Source: Pseudomonas sp. VD-NE ins | GTDB lineage: Bacteria > Pseudomonadota > Gammaproteobacteria > Pseudomonadales > Pseudomonadaceae | DNA length: 64,000 bases | Direction: 5' to 3' | NCBI RefSeq assembly: GCF_031882575.1 | Contig: NZ_CP134772.1 | Location: 2,809,001-2,873,000 of the forward strand | Part shown: one piece after another, positions 1 to 8,738 of the stretch | How positions within the stretch are numbered: position 1 is the first letter of the stretch | Layout: every line of letters starts with the position of its first letter | Made by a program: the position numbers and the translations under genes | The notes under the pieces: generated by a model | What the model was told of the DNA's origin: nothing | The model's database searches: none | What the model saw: only the letters and a program-made list of their open reading frames with translations

Positions 1-774
1 CACATCCTCATCGAAACTTCCGGTCTGGCCCTGCCAAAACCTTTGGTGCAAGCCTTCCAGTGGCCGGAAATCCGCAGTGCCTGCACCGTTGACGCGGTGA
101 TCACCGTGGTCGACAGCCCGGCCGTGGCCGCTGGCACTTTCGCTGCGTTCCCGGATCAGGTCGATGCTCAGCGCAAACTCGACCCGAACCTCGATCACGA
201 ATCGCCGCTGCACGAACTGTTCGCCGACCAACTGGCCAGCGCCGACCTCGTCATCCTCAACAAGGCCGACCAGACCAGCCCGGAAGATCTCGCTCGCGTC
301 CGCGCTGAAGTCGCCGAAGAGCTGCCACCGGCGGTGAAAATCATCGAAGCCAGCAACGGCCGTCTGCCGCTGGACGTGCTGATCGGCCTCGGCGCCGGTT
401 CCGAAGAACACATCGACAGCCGTCACAGTCACCACGACCATCACCACGGTGAAGGCGATGATGATCACGATGACCACGATCACGACGCCTTCGATTCGAT
501 CTCCATCGAACTGCCGCAGGCCGACGAAAGCCTGCTGCTCGATGCCCTGACGCAACTGGTGGTCAAGCACGGCATCCTCCGTGTCAAAGGTTTCGCTGCC
601 ATTCCGAACAAGCCGATGCGCCTGCTGATCCAGGGCGTGGGCACGCGTTTCGACAAGCATTTCGACCGTCAGTGGGGCGCCGATGAAGCGCGCGTCACGC
701 GTCTGGTGCTGATCGGCCAGGAACTCGACGCCGCCCAACTCGAAGCGCAACTGCGCGCCGCGCTCAGCGTTTAA
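1..774 (+). CDS. cobW: CobW-family GTP-binding metallochaperone (5' end outside window)
   Basis: Only the C-terminal part is present: the reading frame is open from base 1 (HILIETSGLALPKP) and ends at 774, so the start lies upstream of the window. The ETSG motif near the left edge and the NKAD guanine-recognition motif at about 265 are those of COG0523/CobW P-loop GTPases. A His/Asp-rich loop at about 415-490 (many HxH and HDH pairs) is a typical metal-binding insertion, followed by the CobW C-terminal domain. CobW proteins are thought to deliver cobalt for cobalamin synthesis; the gene sits 3 bases before cobN, so the two are almost certainly cotranscribed. A zinc chaperone role is the alternative for this superfamily, but the cobN linkage favours CobW. 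Confidence 0.93.
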   Translation, partial: HILIETSGLALPKPLVQAFQWPEIRSACTVDAVITVVDSPAVAAGTFAAFPDQVDAQRKLDPNLDHESPLHELFADQLASADLVILNKADQTSPEDLARVRAEVAEELPPAVKIIEASNGRLPLDVLIGLGAGSEEHIDSRHSHHDHHHGEGDDDHDDHDHDAFDSISIELPQADESLLLDALTQLVVKHGILRVKGFAAIPNKPMRLLIQGVGTRFDKHFDRQWGADEARVTRLVLIGQELDAAQLEAQLRAALSV

Positions 775-777
775 GCC

Positions 778-3700
778 ATGCACCTGCTCAGGACTCAGCC
801 CGGCGGTTTCGTCTCGGATGACAACATTGCCGACCTTGGCCAAACCCCCGCCGAGCTGGTGATCCTGTGCAGCGGCGACTCTAGCCTCGCGCTGCTCGCC
901 GAAGCCGCGCAGCAGTTGCCCGAGGATTACCCGAGCCTGCGTCTGGCCAATCCGATGCAGGTGCAGAATCACGCTTCGGTCGATCTGTACGTCGATGAAG
1001 TGTTGCGTCACGCCAAGGTGATCCTGATCTCGCTGCACGGCGGCATCGCCTATTGGCGTTACGGCGTCGAGCGTCTGATCGAGTTGTCCGAGCGCGGTGT
1101 GCAGGTGATTCTGGTGCCGGGCGATGACCGGCCCGATCCGGAGCTCAGCGACCTGAGCACCGTCAATGCCGAGGATCGCGACCGGCTCTGGCAATTCTTG
1201 CGGCAGGGCGGTATGGGCAATGCGCTGGATTTCTTCCGCTGCCTGGCCACCCGTTGGCTCGCCCGCGATTACGCTTGGGAAGAACCGCAAGCCCTGCCGC
1301 GCACGGCGATTTACCACCCGAATAAAACCAGCGCCGCACTGAGTGACTGGCAAGCCGAATGGCTGCCCGAGAACCCGGTCGCGGCGGTGCTGTTTTACCG
1401 CTCGCATTTGCAAGCGGCGAACACCGCGTTCATCGATGTTTTCTGCCAGCGCTTGCAGGTGGCGGGTCTTAATCCGTTGCCCATCGCGGTGGCCAGTCTG
1501 AAAGAGCCCGGCTGCCTGACGGTAGTCGAGGATTGGTTGGATGAGATCGAGGCCGGTGTAATTCTCAACACCACCGGATTCGCTCAGTCCAGCCCCGAAG
1601 CGCCGCACTTGCGGCCGTTTCGCCGCGACATCCCGGTGATTCAGGCGATCTGCGCGCAGGACAACGAGCCTGGTTGGCGTGACAGCGAGCAGGGCCTCGG
1701 CCCGCGCGATCTGGCCATGCACATTGCCTTGCCGGAACTCGACGGACGCATCATCAGCCGGCCGATCAGCTTCAAGGATCTGGCCTGGCGCAGTGAGCGC
1801 AGTCAGTCCGATGTGGTCTGCTATCGCGCGCAGCCTGAGCGCATGGATTTTGTCGCCGAACTGGCGCGGCGCTGGATCGATCTGGCGCGGGTGCCGAACG
1901 GCGAAAAACGCATCGCGTTGATTCTCGCCAACTACCCGACCCGTGATGGCCGCATCGGAAACGGCGTCGGTCTCGACACGCCGGCAGCGGCGCTGAATAT
2001 TTTGCGTGCCTTGCAAGCTGAGGGATATCCGCTCACCGCTGAGCTGCCGGAGAGCGGCACCGAGTTGATCCAGCAATTGCTCGGCGGCGTCAGCAACGAT
2101 CTCGACACGATTGACCTGCGCCCGTGCCAGCAAAGCCTGGCGATGGACGATTATTTAGCGATGTTCAATGCGCTGCCCGAGGCCAATCGCGCCGCCGTGA
2201 TTGAGCGTTGGGGTGCGCCGCAAAACGATCCGATGTGCCGCGACGGCCGCATGATGATCGCCGGCACTCGCTTCGGCCTGACCTTTGTCGGCATTCAACC
2301 GGCGCGTGGTTATCAGGTTGACCCGAGTGCGGTCTATCACGATCCGGATCTGGTGCCGCCCCACGCTTATCTGGCGTTCTATTTCTGGCTGCGCAACACC
2401 TACGACGCCCATGGCGTGATCCACGTCGGCAAGCACGGCAACCTCGAATGGCTGCCGGGCAAAGGCGTGGGCCTTTCGGAAAACTGCTGGCCGGACGCAT
2501 TGCTCGGGCCGCTGCCGAATATCTACCCGTTTATCGTCAATGATCCGGGCGAGGGCGCGCAGGCCAAACGGCGCACGCAAGCGGTGATCATCGATCATCT
2601 GATGCCGCCGCTGACCCGCGCCGAAACTTACGGTCCGTTGCGCAATCTGGAGTTGCTGGCCGACGAGTATTACGAAGCGCAGTTGCTTGATCCGCGCCGC
2701 GCCCGCGAACTGCAGCGCGACATTCTGCAACTGGTGCGCGAGACGCAGATCGACCGCGAACTGCAACTCGACGCCGGACTGGACAGCGACGCCGACGCGG
2801 CGATCTGGTTGCCGCGCCTGGATACGTATTTGTGTGATTTGAAGGAATCGCAGATTCGCGATGGTTTGCACATTTTTGGTGAGTCACCGAGCGGCCGTTT
2901 GCGCATCGATACGTTATTGGCGTTACTGCGCATTCCGCGCGGTGACGGCAAAGGCGCGCAATCAAGCCTTTTGCGCGCACTCGCCAAGGCATTCGAACTG
3001 GGTTTCGATCCGCTCGATTGCGCGTTGGCCGACCCATGGACCGGCCCGCGTCCCGAAGCACTGCAAGCGCAAAGCGATGAAGTCTGGCGCACCGCCGGCG
3101 ACACCCGCGAACGCCTTGAACTGTTTGCCACACAGCTGATTTCCCAAACCCTGCACGATCCCTGTGGGAGCGAGCTTGCTCGCGAAGGCGTCGTGTCAGC
3201 CAACACTTCATTCACTGACACACAGCTTTCGCGAGCAAGCTCGCTCCCACAGGGATCGGGGGGGGCTGATGTGAATGCGATTATCCAGTCGCTGCGTGAA
3301 GTCGTCGCTCCACGCCTGGACGCCTGCGGCCCTGCTGAAATGCGCGGCCTGCTCGACGCCCTCAGCGGCCGCTTCGTCCCCGCCGGCCCAAGCGGTGCAC
3401 CCAGCCGCGGTCGCCTCGACGTTCTGCCCACCGGCCGCAATTTCTACTCGGTGGACGTGCGCAACCTGCCGACCACCACCGCATGGCGCATCGGTTTCCA
3501 GTCGGCGACGTTGATTCTGGAACGGCACCTGCAGGACCACGGCGATCACCTGCGCCAGCTCGGTTTGTCGGTCTGGGGCACGGCCACCATGCGCACCGGC
3601 GGCGATGACATCGCTCAGGCCATGGCGCTGATGGGCGTGCGTCCGGTATGGGCCACCGGCAGTCAGCGCGTCGATGATTTCGAAATTCTGCCGCTGAGCC

Positions 3701-4626
3701 TGCTCGACCGACCGCGTGTCGACGTCACACTGCGGGTTTCCGGATTTTTCCGCGATGCCTTCGCCAACCTGATTCGTCTGTTCGACGCGGCGGTGCAGGC
3801 AGTAGCGGCACTGGACGAGCCGGACGATCTCAACCCGTTGGCCGCCAAAGTGCGTGCCGAACGCGAGGCGCTGCTGCAATCGGGCCTCGATGAGGACACC
3901 GCGCGGCGCCAGGCCGGCTGGCGGATTTTCGGCGCCAAGCCCGGTGCTTATGGCGCCGGTGTGCAGGGCGCGATCGATGGGCGCTTGTGGCAGAGCCGCG
4001 AAGACCTTGCCGAGGTCTATCTGAACTGGGGCGCCTACGCTTACGGCGGTTCTGACGAAGGCACCGCCGCCCGCGAGCAATTCGTCCAGCGTCTGAGCCA
4101 GGTGCAAGCAGTGCTGCAGAATCAGGATAACCGCGAGCACGACTTGCTCGATTCCAACGACTATTACCAGTTCCAGGGCGGCATGCTGGCTGCCGTGGAA
4201 AGCCTGCGTGGTGAAGCCGCGGCGAGTTATCACGGCGATCACAGCCAGCCGGATCTGCCGAAGATTCGCACCTTGAAAGAAGAACTGAACCGGGTGATTC
4301 GCTCGCGCGCAGCCAATCCGAAATGGATCGACGGGGTCAAGCGCCACGGCTATAAAGGCGCGTTCGAAATGGCCGCGACGGTCGACAACCTGTTCGCGTT
4401 CGATGCGACGACGCAATTGATCGATGATCATCAGTATGCGTTGCTGGCGGATGCCTATTTGCTTGATCCGGCGACTCGGGAGTTTGTGCGCGAGCATAAT
4501 CCGCATGCGCTGAGGGACATGACCGAACGGATGCTGGAAGCGCAGCAACGCGGGATGTGGCAGGCGCCGGGGGCTTATAAAGAGGCGCTGGAGAATCTAC
4601 TGTTGGATATTGAGGAAGATATGTAG
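778..4626 (+). CDS. cobN: Cobaltochelatase subunit CobN
   Basis: Large subunit (1282 aa) of the ATP-dependent aerobic cobaltochelatase that inserts Co2+ into hydrogenobyrinic acid a,c-diamide. It has the CobN/BchH/ChlH signature around residues 548-563 (HVGKHGNLEWLPGKG) and family similarity along its whole length. The ATG follows the cobW stop by 3 bases. The protein is somewhat longer than I expect for pseudomonad CobN (about 1250 aa), and the excess is explained by residues of about 794-826, which are translated from a complete REPIN palindrome (see 3158-3257). The frame reads through it without a stop. The genes for its AAA+ and VWA partners follow at 4850 and 5779. Whether the protein with the insert is active cannot be told from sequence; the insert lies between conserved blocks. 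Confidence 0.96.
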   Translation: MHLLRTQPGGFVSDDNIADLGQTPAELVILCSGDSSLALLAEAAQQLPEDYPSLRLANPMQVQNHASVDLYVDEVLRHAKVILISLHGGIAYWRYGVERLIELSERGVQVILVPGDDRPDPELSDLSTVNAEDRDRLWQFLRQGGMGNALDFFRCLATRWLARDYAWEEPQALPRTAIYHPNKTSAALSDWQAEWLPENPVAAVLFYRSHLQAANTAFIDVFCQRLQVAGLNPLPIAVASLKEPGCLTVVEDWLDEIEAGVILNTTGFAQSSPEAPHLRPFRRDIPVIQAICAQDNEPGWRDSEQGLGPRDLAMHIALPELDGRIISRPISFKDLAWRSERSQSDVVCYRAQPERMDFVAELARRWIDLARVPNGEKRIALILANYPTRDGRIGNGVGLDTPAAALNILRALQAEGYPLTAELPESGTELIQQLLGGVSNDLDTIDLRPCQQSLAMDDYLAMFNALPEANRAAVIERWGAPQNDPMCRDGRMMIAGTRFGLTFVGIQPARGYQVDPSAVYHDPDLVPPHAYLAFYFWLRNTYDAHGVIHVGKHGNLEWLPGKGVGLSENCWPDALLGPLPNIYPFIVNDPGEGAQAKRRTQAVIIDHLMPPLTRAETYGPLRNLELLADEYYEAQLLDPRRARELQRDILQLVRETQIDRELQLDAGLDSDADAAIWLPRLDTYLCDLKESQIRDGLHIFGESPSGRLRIDTLLALLRIPRGDGKGAQSSLLRALAKAFELGFDPLDCALADPWTGPRPEALQAQSDEVWRTAGDTRERLELFATQLISQTLHDPCGSELAREGVVSANTSFTDTQLSRASSLPQGSGGADVNAIIQSLREVVAPRLDACGPAEMRGLLDALSGRFVPAGPSGAPSRGRLDVLPTGRNFYSVDVRNLPTTTAWRIGFQSATLILERHLQDHGDHLRQLGLSVWGTATMRTGGDDIAQAMALMGVRPVWATGSQRVDDFEILPLSLLDRPRVDVTLRVSGFFRDAFANLIRLFDAAVQAVAALDEPDDLNPLAAKVRAEREALLQSGLDEDTARRQAGWRIFGAKPGAYGAGVQGAIDGRLWQSREDLAEVYLNWGAYAYGGSDEGTAAREQFVQRLSQVQAVLQNQDNREHDLLDSNDYYQFQGGMLAAVESLRGEAAASYHGDHSQPDLPKIRTLKEELNRVIRSRAANPKWIDGVKRHGYKGAFEMAATVDNLFAFDATTQLIDDHQYALLADAYLLDPATREFVREHNPHALRDMTERMLEAQQRGMWQAPGAYKEALENLLLDIEEDM
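3158..3257. repeat. REPIN (REP doublet) inserted in frame in cobN
   Basis: Two inverted REP halves: a left half at 3158-3186 beginning GATCCCTGTGGGAGCGAG and a right half at 3228-3257 that is its reverse complement, joined by about 41 bases. The unit is the same family as those at 10331, 19205 and 25494. Here it lies wholly inside the cobN coding sequence and keeps the frame open. Confidence 0.95.
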
Positions 4627-4639
4627 CCGGTCGAAAGCT

Positions 4640-4788
4640 ACCCTCACCCCAGCCCTCTCCCGGAGGGAGAGGGGGCCGATTTGTGTTGGCTTTGAGGCCT
4701 GAGTTCAACTCGATAGTTCAGGTCGGCGCAATTTGCAAGAACACCCAGATCAGTTCCCTCTCCCTCCGGGAGAGGGCTAGGGTGAGGG
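4640..4788. repeat. Inverted-repeat element of the CCCTCACCC...GGGTGAGGG family
   Basis: The intergenic stretch between cobN and the ATPase gene holds two arms, at about 4640-4680 (CCCTCACCCCAGCCCTCTCCC) and 4753-4788, which are near reverse complements. Each arm also contains its own small CTCTCCCgGAGGGAGAG hairpin. The same family builds the array at 15700-15999. Confidence 0.85.
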
Positions 4789-4849
4789 CCACCCCAACTG
4801 ACACACCACCACACCAAGAACACCCAAGACCACGACAGAGAAACCCCAA

Positions 4850-5854
4850 ATGACCGACACCCCACATTTCCCGCTCTCCGCCGTGGTCGGCGCCGATGAC
4901 CTCAAGCTCGCCCTGTGCCTCACCGCAATCGACCCGAAAATCGGCGGCGTACTTATCGAAGGCCCGCGCGGCATGGCCAAATCCACTCTAGCCCGAGGCT
5001 TGGCCGATCTGCTCGCCAGCGGTCAATTCGTCACTTTGCCGCTGGGCGCCACCGAAGAACGTCTGGTCGGCACCCTCGACCTCGACGCGGCCCTCAGCGA
5101 GGGCCGCGCGCAGTTCTCGCCAGGCGTACTGGCCAAGGCTGACGGCGGTGTGCTCTACGTCGATGAGGTCAACCTGCTGCCCGATCACCTCGTCGATCTG
5201 CTGCTCGACGTTGCCGCCAGCGGCACCAATCTGATCGAGCGCGACGGTATTTCCCATTGGCATTCGGCGAAGTTCGTGCTGATCGGCACCATGAACCCGG
5301 AAGAGGGCGAGTTGCGTCCACAACTGCTCGACCGCTTTGGCCTGAACGTCGCCCTCAGTGGTCACACGGCACCGACCGAGCGCGGGCAGATCATCCGTCG
5401 GCGACTGGATTTCGACAGCGATCCGCAAGCGTTCTGCGCACAGTGGGAAGCACAGCAACAAGCGTTGCGCGAACGTTGCGAACACGCTCGCGGCGCCTTG
5501 GCCAATATTGCGCTGGACGATGCCGCACTGGCGCAGATCACCGAGCGTTGCTTCGCTGCCGGCGTCGACGGTTTGCGTGCGGATCTGGTCTGGTTACGCG
5601 CCGCTCGGGCGCATGCTGCATGGCGCGCAGCTGACGCCATCGAGAAAGAGGATATCGACGCCGTCGCAGAATTCGCCTTGCGCCATCGTCGTCGCGAACA
5701 ACCTGTATCCAGCCCACAACAACCGCCGGCGCAATCGCCGAGCAAGGCGCAGACCCAGCCAAGTGAAGGGCAGGGCCAGTGGGGCGACCTGCCGGCGCCC
5801 GCACTCGCCACCGGCGCGCGTCGCGAAGTGCCGAGCTGGCCAAAAAAGCTTTAG
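4850..5854 (+). CDS. AAA+ ATPase of the Mg/Co-chelatase type (ChlI/BchI-like)
   Basis: 334-aa ATPase subunit that most likely drives CobN-mediated cobalt insertion. Visible motifs are a Walker A loop GPRGMAKST (about residues 38-46), Walker B VLYVDEVNLL (about 100-109) and the sensor/arginine-finger block IGTMNPEEGELRPQLLDRFGL-like region (about 145-165), all in the arrangement of BchI/ChlI. The C-terminal 60 residues are Pro/Gln-rich and end in a basic tail. It follows cobN and overlaps the VWA gene by 76 bases, which argues for translational coupling. Many pseudomonads use this ChlI/ChlD-like pair with CobN in place of CobS/CobT. A role in another chelatase is possible but there is no BchH homologue other than CobN nearby. 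Confidence 0.92.
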   Translation: MTDTPHFPLSAVVGADDLKLALCLTAIDPKIGGVLIEGPRGMAKSTLARGLADLLASGQFVTLPLGATEERLVGTLDLDAALSEGRAQFSPGVLAKADGGVLYVDEVNLLPDHLVDLLLDVAASGTNLIERDGISHWHSAKFVLIGTMNPEEGELRPQLLDRFGLNVALSGHTAPTERGQIIRRRLDFDSDPQAFCAQWEAQQQALRERCEHARGALANIALDDAALAQITERCFAAGVDGLRADLVWLRAARAHAAWRAADAIEKEDIDAVAEFALRHRRREQPVSSPQQPPAQSPSKAQTQPSEGQGQWGDLPAPALATGARREVPSWPKKL

Positions 5855-6510
5855 GCATTCGCCCCCGATCCGACGCGGGGGCGAATGCCAGACCCCGCGC
5901 TGGTCGGCTGGACAACGGACGCCAAGGCAAACGCCACACAGCCCGTAGCGGTACGGTGAACTGGCCGGGCACGTTGCTCAACGGGCGTCCCCGGACGCGT
6001 GAAGATTTGCTGTTTCAACTGCGCACGCGCACGCCGCATGAGTTATGGCTGGTCATCGTCGACGCCTCCGCCTCGACCCGCCGCCATCAGGCCTTGAGCG
6101 ATGCCAAAGGTCTGCTCGCGCAACTGTTCGATGACGCCTATCGCCAGCGTGCGCGCCTCGCATTGTTGACGGCCAGTGGCTCTGCGCCGAAATGGCAGGT
6201 GCAGGGATTGAAGGCCTCGAGTGGCTTGCGTGTCTGGCTGGAAGCTTTGGGCGCAGGCGGTGGCACGCCGTTGCTGGCGGCGCTGGTGCAGGCAGAGCAA
6301 TGGCTGACGGTGCGACGCAAGCGCTTTCCCGCCGAGCAGCAACGGCTGTTGGTGGTGACCGATGGGCGTCTGAAACAGTGGTCAGGATTACCGGCGCTGG
6401 CGTGTCCGGGGTTGTTGATCGATATCGAGCGTGGACCTATCCGGCTTGGTCGGGCGAGGGATCTGGCGGCGGCGCTGGATGCCGAGTATCGACATATTGA
6501 TGACCTTTGA
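5779..6510 (+). CDS. VWA-domain protein, ChlD-like cobaltochelatase subunit
   Basis: About 243 aa when started at the GTG at 5779; the exact start is uncertain because the first 55 residues are low in complexity and overlap the ATPase gene. The basic linker around residues 50-60 (GRQGKRH) and the WPGTLLNGRP segment resemble the linker of ChlD-type proteins. A von Willebrand A domain follows, with the MIDAS motif DASAS at about residues 94-98, a TPLL segment and VTDGR near residue 190. It is therefore only the VWA half of a canonical ChlD. Predicted to bridge the AAA+ ring and CobN in the cobaltochelatase. Confidence 0.85.
   Translation: MGRPAGARTRHRRASRSAELAKKALGIRPRSDAGANARPRAGRLDNGRQGKRHTARSGTVNWPGTLLNGRPRTREDLLFQLRTRTPHELWLVIVDASASTRRHQALSDAKGLLAQLFDDAYRQRARLALLTASGSAPKWQVQGLKASSGLRVWLEALGAGGGTPLLAALVQAEQWLTVRRKRFPAEQQRLLVVTDGRLKQWSGLPALACPGLLIDIERGPIRLGRARDLAAALDAEYRHIDDL
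5855..5888. other. Perfect 13-bp hairpin at the ATPase stop codon, inside the VWA frame
   Basis: GCATTCGCCCCCG at 5855-5867 and CGGGGGCGAATGC at 5876-5888 form a perfect stem with an 8-base loop immediately after the ATPase TAG. There is no following T-run, so it is not an intrinsic terminator. It lies in the region read by the overlapping VWA frame and could influence coupling or be a small mobile palindrome. Confidence 0.6.
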
Positions 6511-6529
6511 GATTTACGCTGTCTGACAG

Positions 6530-6637
6530 GGCCCCATCGCGGGCAAGCCCGCTCCCACAGGGTTCGATGTCAAAACAGCGGTCGCGTTCACACCTGATAT
6601 CCCTGTGGGAGCGGGCTTGCCCGCGATGGCATCGGCC
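6530..6637. repeat. REPIN (GCGGGCTTGCCCGC subtype)
   Basis: Inverted arms at 6530-6562 (CCATCGCGGGCAAGCCCGC) and 6601-6632 in the 200-base gap between the VWA gene and the PLD-like gene. Same GTGGGAGC core as the other units, but with a GCGGGCTTGCCCGC palindrome. Confidence 0.92.
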
Positions 6638-6712
6638 CGGTTCCAGATCTGTACCCCCATAAGCCGCATCACTGCTCTATGCTGCACCCAGCCCAATCAC
6701 AAGGAGTGAGCG

Positions 6713-8359
6713 ATGCGCGTTGTGGTCAAAAACCCTCAGGACGATTTCCGGGTCAAAGCCTACGCCGGCTCCAACGGTGTGCTGCTCGCCATGGACCTCG
6801 CCGAGTCCCGGCGCCAAGGCTTGCTCGGGTTCGCCATCGAAAAGCAGCAGGGCGCCAAACCGTGGCTGTTTCTGTTCAACAGCCTGACTTTCCCCGGTAA
6901 AGCCCACACCTTCCCGCAATTTCACGCCACCCCAAGCGACAAAGCCCCGCTGCAGAAATTTCGCTGGGCCGATTACGCGGCCAATCCGGGTATGACGATC
7001 CACTATCGCGTGCACTTGGCGTACGGCACGGCGGACGCGCCGCAGCTGGGTGAGGCGCTGGAACTGACCATCACTTGCGACGATGGCCAGCCCTCCGGGC
7101 AAAGTGTGATCTTCAACCGTGCGGTCGCCGCCAGTCAGGCGTTCCAGCGCAAGTTTCCCGACCTCGATGCGCAGATCAGCGCCAACAAAAACATGCCTAT
7201 CGAAGCCTGGCCCGATGCCGCGCGACAGTGGCTGGAAAACGGTTTGCTCGGGCGCTTGCTGGGGTTTATCGAGCGTGCGGTCGATGGCCAATGGGCGCTG
7301 GACATCGCGATTTACGAATATCAGTTGCAGGTCATCGTCGACGCGGTCAACACGGCGCTTGCGCGGGGTGTGCAGGTGCGAGTGCTGTATCACGCCAGAC
7401 CGGATGATGAAGACACCACGATCAATGAGGCGAGCCTGGCGAAACTGCCGGCAACCAGCAAACTTGGGCGGATCACCCACAACATCTTCCACAACAAATT
7501 CATGGTCCTCAGTCGGGTTGGGGAGGGCGCTCAGCGCACGCCGCAAGCGGTGTTGTGCGGCAGCACCAATTTCACCGCCAACGGCGTCTATCGTCAGGCC
7601 AACGTGGTGCATGTTCTTGATGACGCAGCGGTAAGTGCGAGTTATCTACGCACCTTCGAAGAGGTCTGGGCCACGCCCGCCGATGTCGGCGCCACGCGTG
7701 ACTGGATCACCGCGCACAACCCGATGGACGCCGCGCAGCCGCTGTTTGCAGGGTTCTCGCCGCGTACCGGCGGTGCTGATCTGCGTGAGTTCGTCGAGAT
7801 CATCGAGGCGGCGCAGAAGGACGTGTTGTTCGTCACCGCGTTCAGCTTGCCGGACAGCATTCTCAACGCACTGTTAGGCAAACCGAACGACGACATCCTG
7901 CGCTATGGCCTGCAGAACACCGCCAGCCGCATCACTGGATTTCACGCCGACCGCACGGCGGAATTCGCTGCCACTGCGCTGCTCAACAACGGGCTGGAAG
8001 GCTGGCTGCGCGAGAACATGAAAGGCCAGAAAGGCAATCTGCTGGTACACACCAAAGCCGTGGTCACCGACTTCACCACGGACACGCCGACGATCATCAG
8101 CGGCAGCCACAACCTCAGCGCTTCAGCGAGCAATGGCAACGACGAAAACTACCTGATCATTCGTGGCGACACCGATCTGGCAGATCGTTATGGCCTGGAG
8201 CTGTTGCGGTTTTATGAGCATTACCGCTTTCGTTACTTCGCGAAGAAACAGGCGTTGAAACAGGTGAGTCCGTTGGCGGTGGATGACCGCTGGACCAACG
8301 ATTACTACGTCGAAGGGGATTTGCGGCAGTTGTCCCGTCTACGCTTCGCTGGCCGCTGA
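6713..8359 (+). CDS. Phospholipase D-like domain protein
   Basis: 548-aa protein with two PLD-type half sites. The first is HNKF at about residue 260 followed by GSTNFTANG, the second HTKAVVTDF at about residue 445 followed by GSHNLSASASNGNDEN. The second has the full HxKx4D pattern; in the first the Asp position is occupied by Ser. The N-terminal 200 residues are a beta-rich region with no family I recognise. No signal peptide is apparent, so a cytoplasmic phosphodiesterase, nuclease or lipid hydrolase is most likely. AAGGAGTGAG lies just before the ATG. It stands alone between two REPINs, so the context does not narrow its substrate. Confidence 0.85.
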   Translation: MRVVVKNPQDDFRVKAYAGSNGVLLAMDLAESRRQGLLGFAIEKQQGAKPWLFLFNSLTFPGKAHTFPQFHATPSDKAPLQKFRWADYAANPGMTIHYRVHLAYGTADAPQLGEALELTITCDDGQPSGQSVIFNRAVAASQAFQRKFPDLDAQISANKNMPIEAWPDAARQWLENGLLGRLLGFIERAVDGQWALDIAIYEYQLQVIVDAVNTALARGVQVRVLYHARPDDEDTTINEASLAKLPATSKLGRITHNIFHNKFMVLSRVGEGAQRTPQAVLCGSTNFTANGVYRQANVVHVLDDAAVSASYLRTFEEVWATPADVGATRDWITAHNPMDAAQPLFAGFSPRTGGADLREFVEIIEAAQKDVLFVTAFSLPDSILNALLGKPNDDILRYGLQNTASRITGFHADRTAEFAATALLNNGLEGWLRENMKGQKGNLLVHTKAVVTDFTTDTPTIISGSHNLSASASNGNDENYLIIRGDTDLADRYGLELLRFYEHYRFRYFAKKQALKQVSPLAVDDRWTNDYYVEGDLRQLSRLRFAGR

Positions 8360-8364
8360 CATTG

Positions 8365-8457
8365 CCCCTGTAGGAGCTGCCGCAGGCTGCGATCTTTTGA
8401 TTTTGATTGTTAAAAACAACATCAAAAGATCGCAGCCTGCGGCAGCTCCTACAGGGG
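8365..8457. repeat. REPIN, GTAGGAGCTGCCGCAGGC family
   Basis: Arms at 8365-8402 and 8421-8457 are near-perfect reverse complements (CCCCTGTAGGAGCTGCCG and its complement) with an 18-base centre. It is a different sequence family from the GTGGGAGC units, and is shared with 27940-28019. It occupies part of the 379-base gap 8360-8738. Confidence 0.93.
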
Positions 8458-8555
8458 GATCCGGATAGCTGTTACAGATTTTGAAATGATTTGCCGCTGT
8501 AGGAAATGTTCCCAAAGCCTGTACGCTCCAAGGCCATTTTTCATTCAGGATTTAC

Positions 8556-8711
8556 ATGAACGCCCTCTCGGAGCCTCCCAGTCGCACCCTCTCCACGCGC
8601 CATGGCGCGGTCTTGACGCACTCGCAGCATCCAGTTTTCCGACATCCGACTATCGTTGCTAACGCGGCTCCAGAGCCTTCGCGTTGCGCTTTGCCGTGTC
8701 CGGCAGCCTGA
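8556..8711 (+). CDS. Possible small leader ORF (51 codons) before the TerC gene
   Basis: An ATG at 8556 preceded by CAGGA opens 51 codons ending with TGA at 8709-8711, 27 bases before the TerC gene. The predicted peptide begins MNALSEPPSR and ends in CALPCPAA; it is Pro- and Ser-rich and matches no family I know. The position suggests a regulatory leader, but nothing proves translation. I looked here for the yybP-ykoY manganese riboswitch common before terC genes and did not recognise its core. Confidence 0.25.
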   Translation: MNALSEPPSRTLSTRHGAVLTHSQHPVFRHPTIVANAAPEPSRCALPCPAA

Positions 8712-8738
8712 ATTCATCGAGAGAGATAGAGACGTTTT

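Noticed and set aside
2155..2871. Long open frames on the minus strand inside cobN
   Set aside because: They are antisense frames kept open by high GC third positions; composition is Arg/Gln/His-rich and no motif is visible. The same applies to the long antisense frames under the TerC, uvrC and primase genes.
8461..8738. yybP-ykoY manganese riboswitch before the TerC gene
   Set aside because: The conserved core was looked for and not found.
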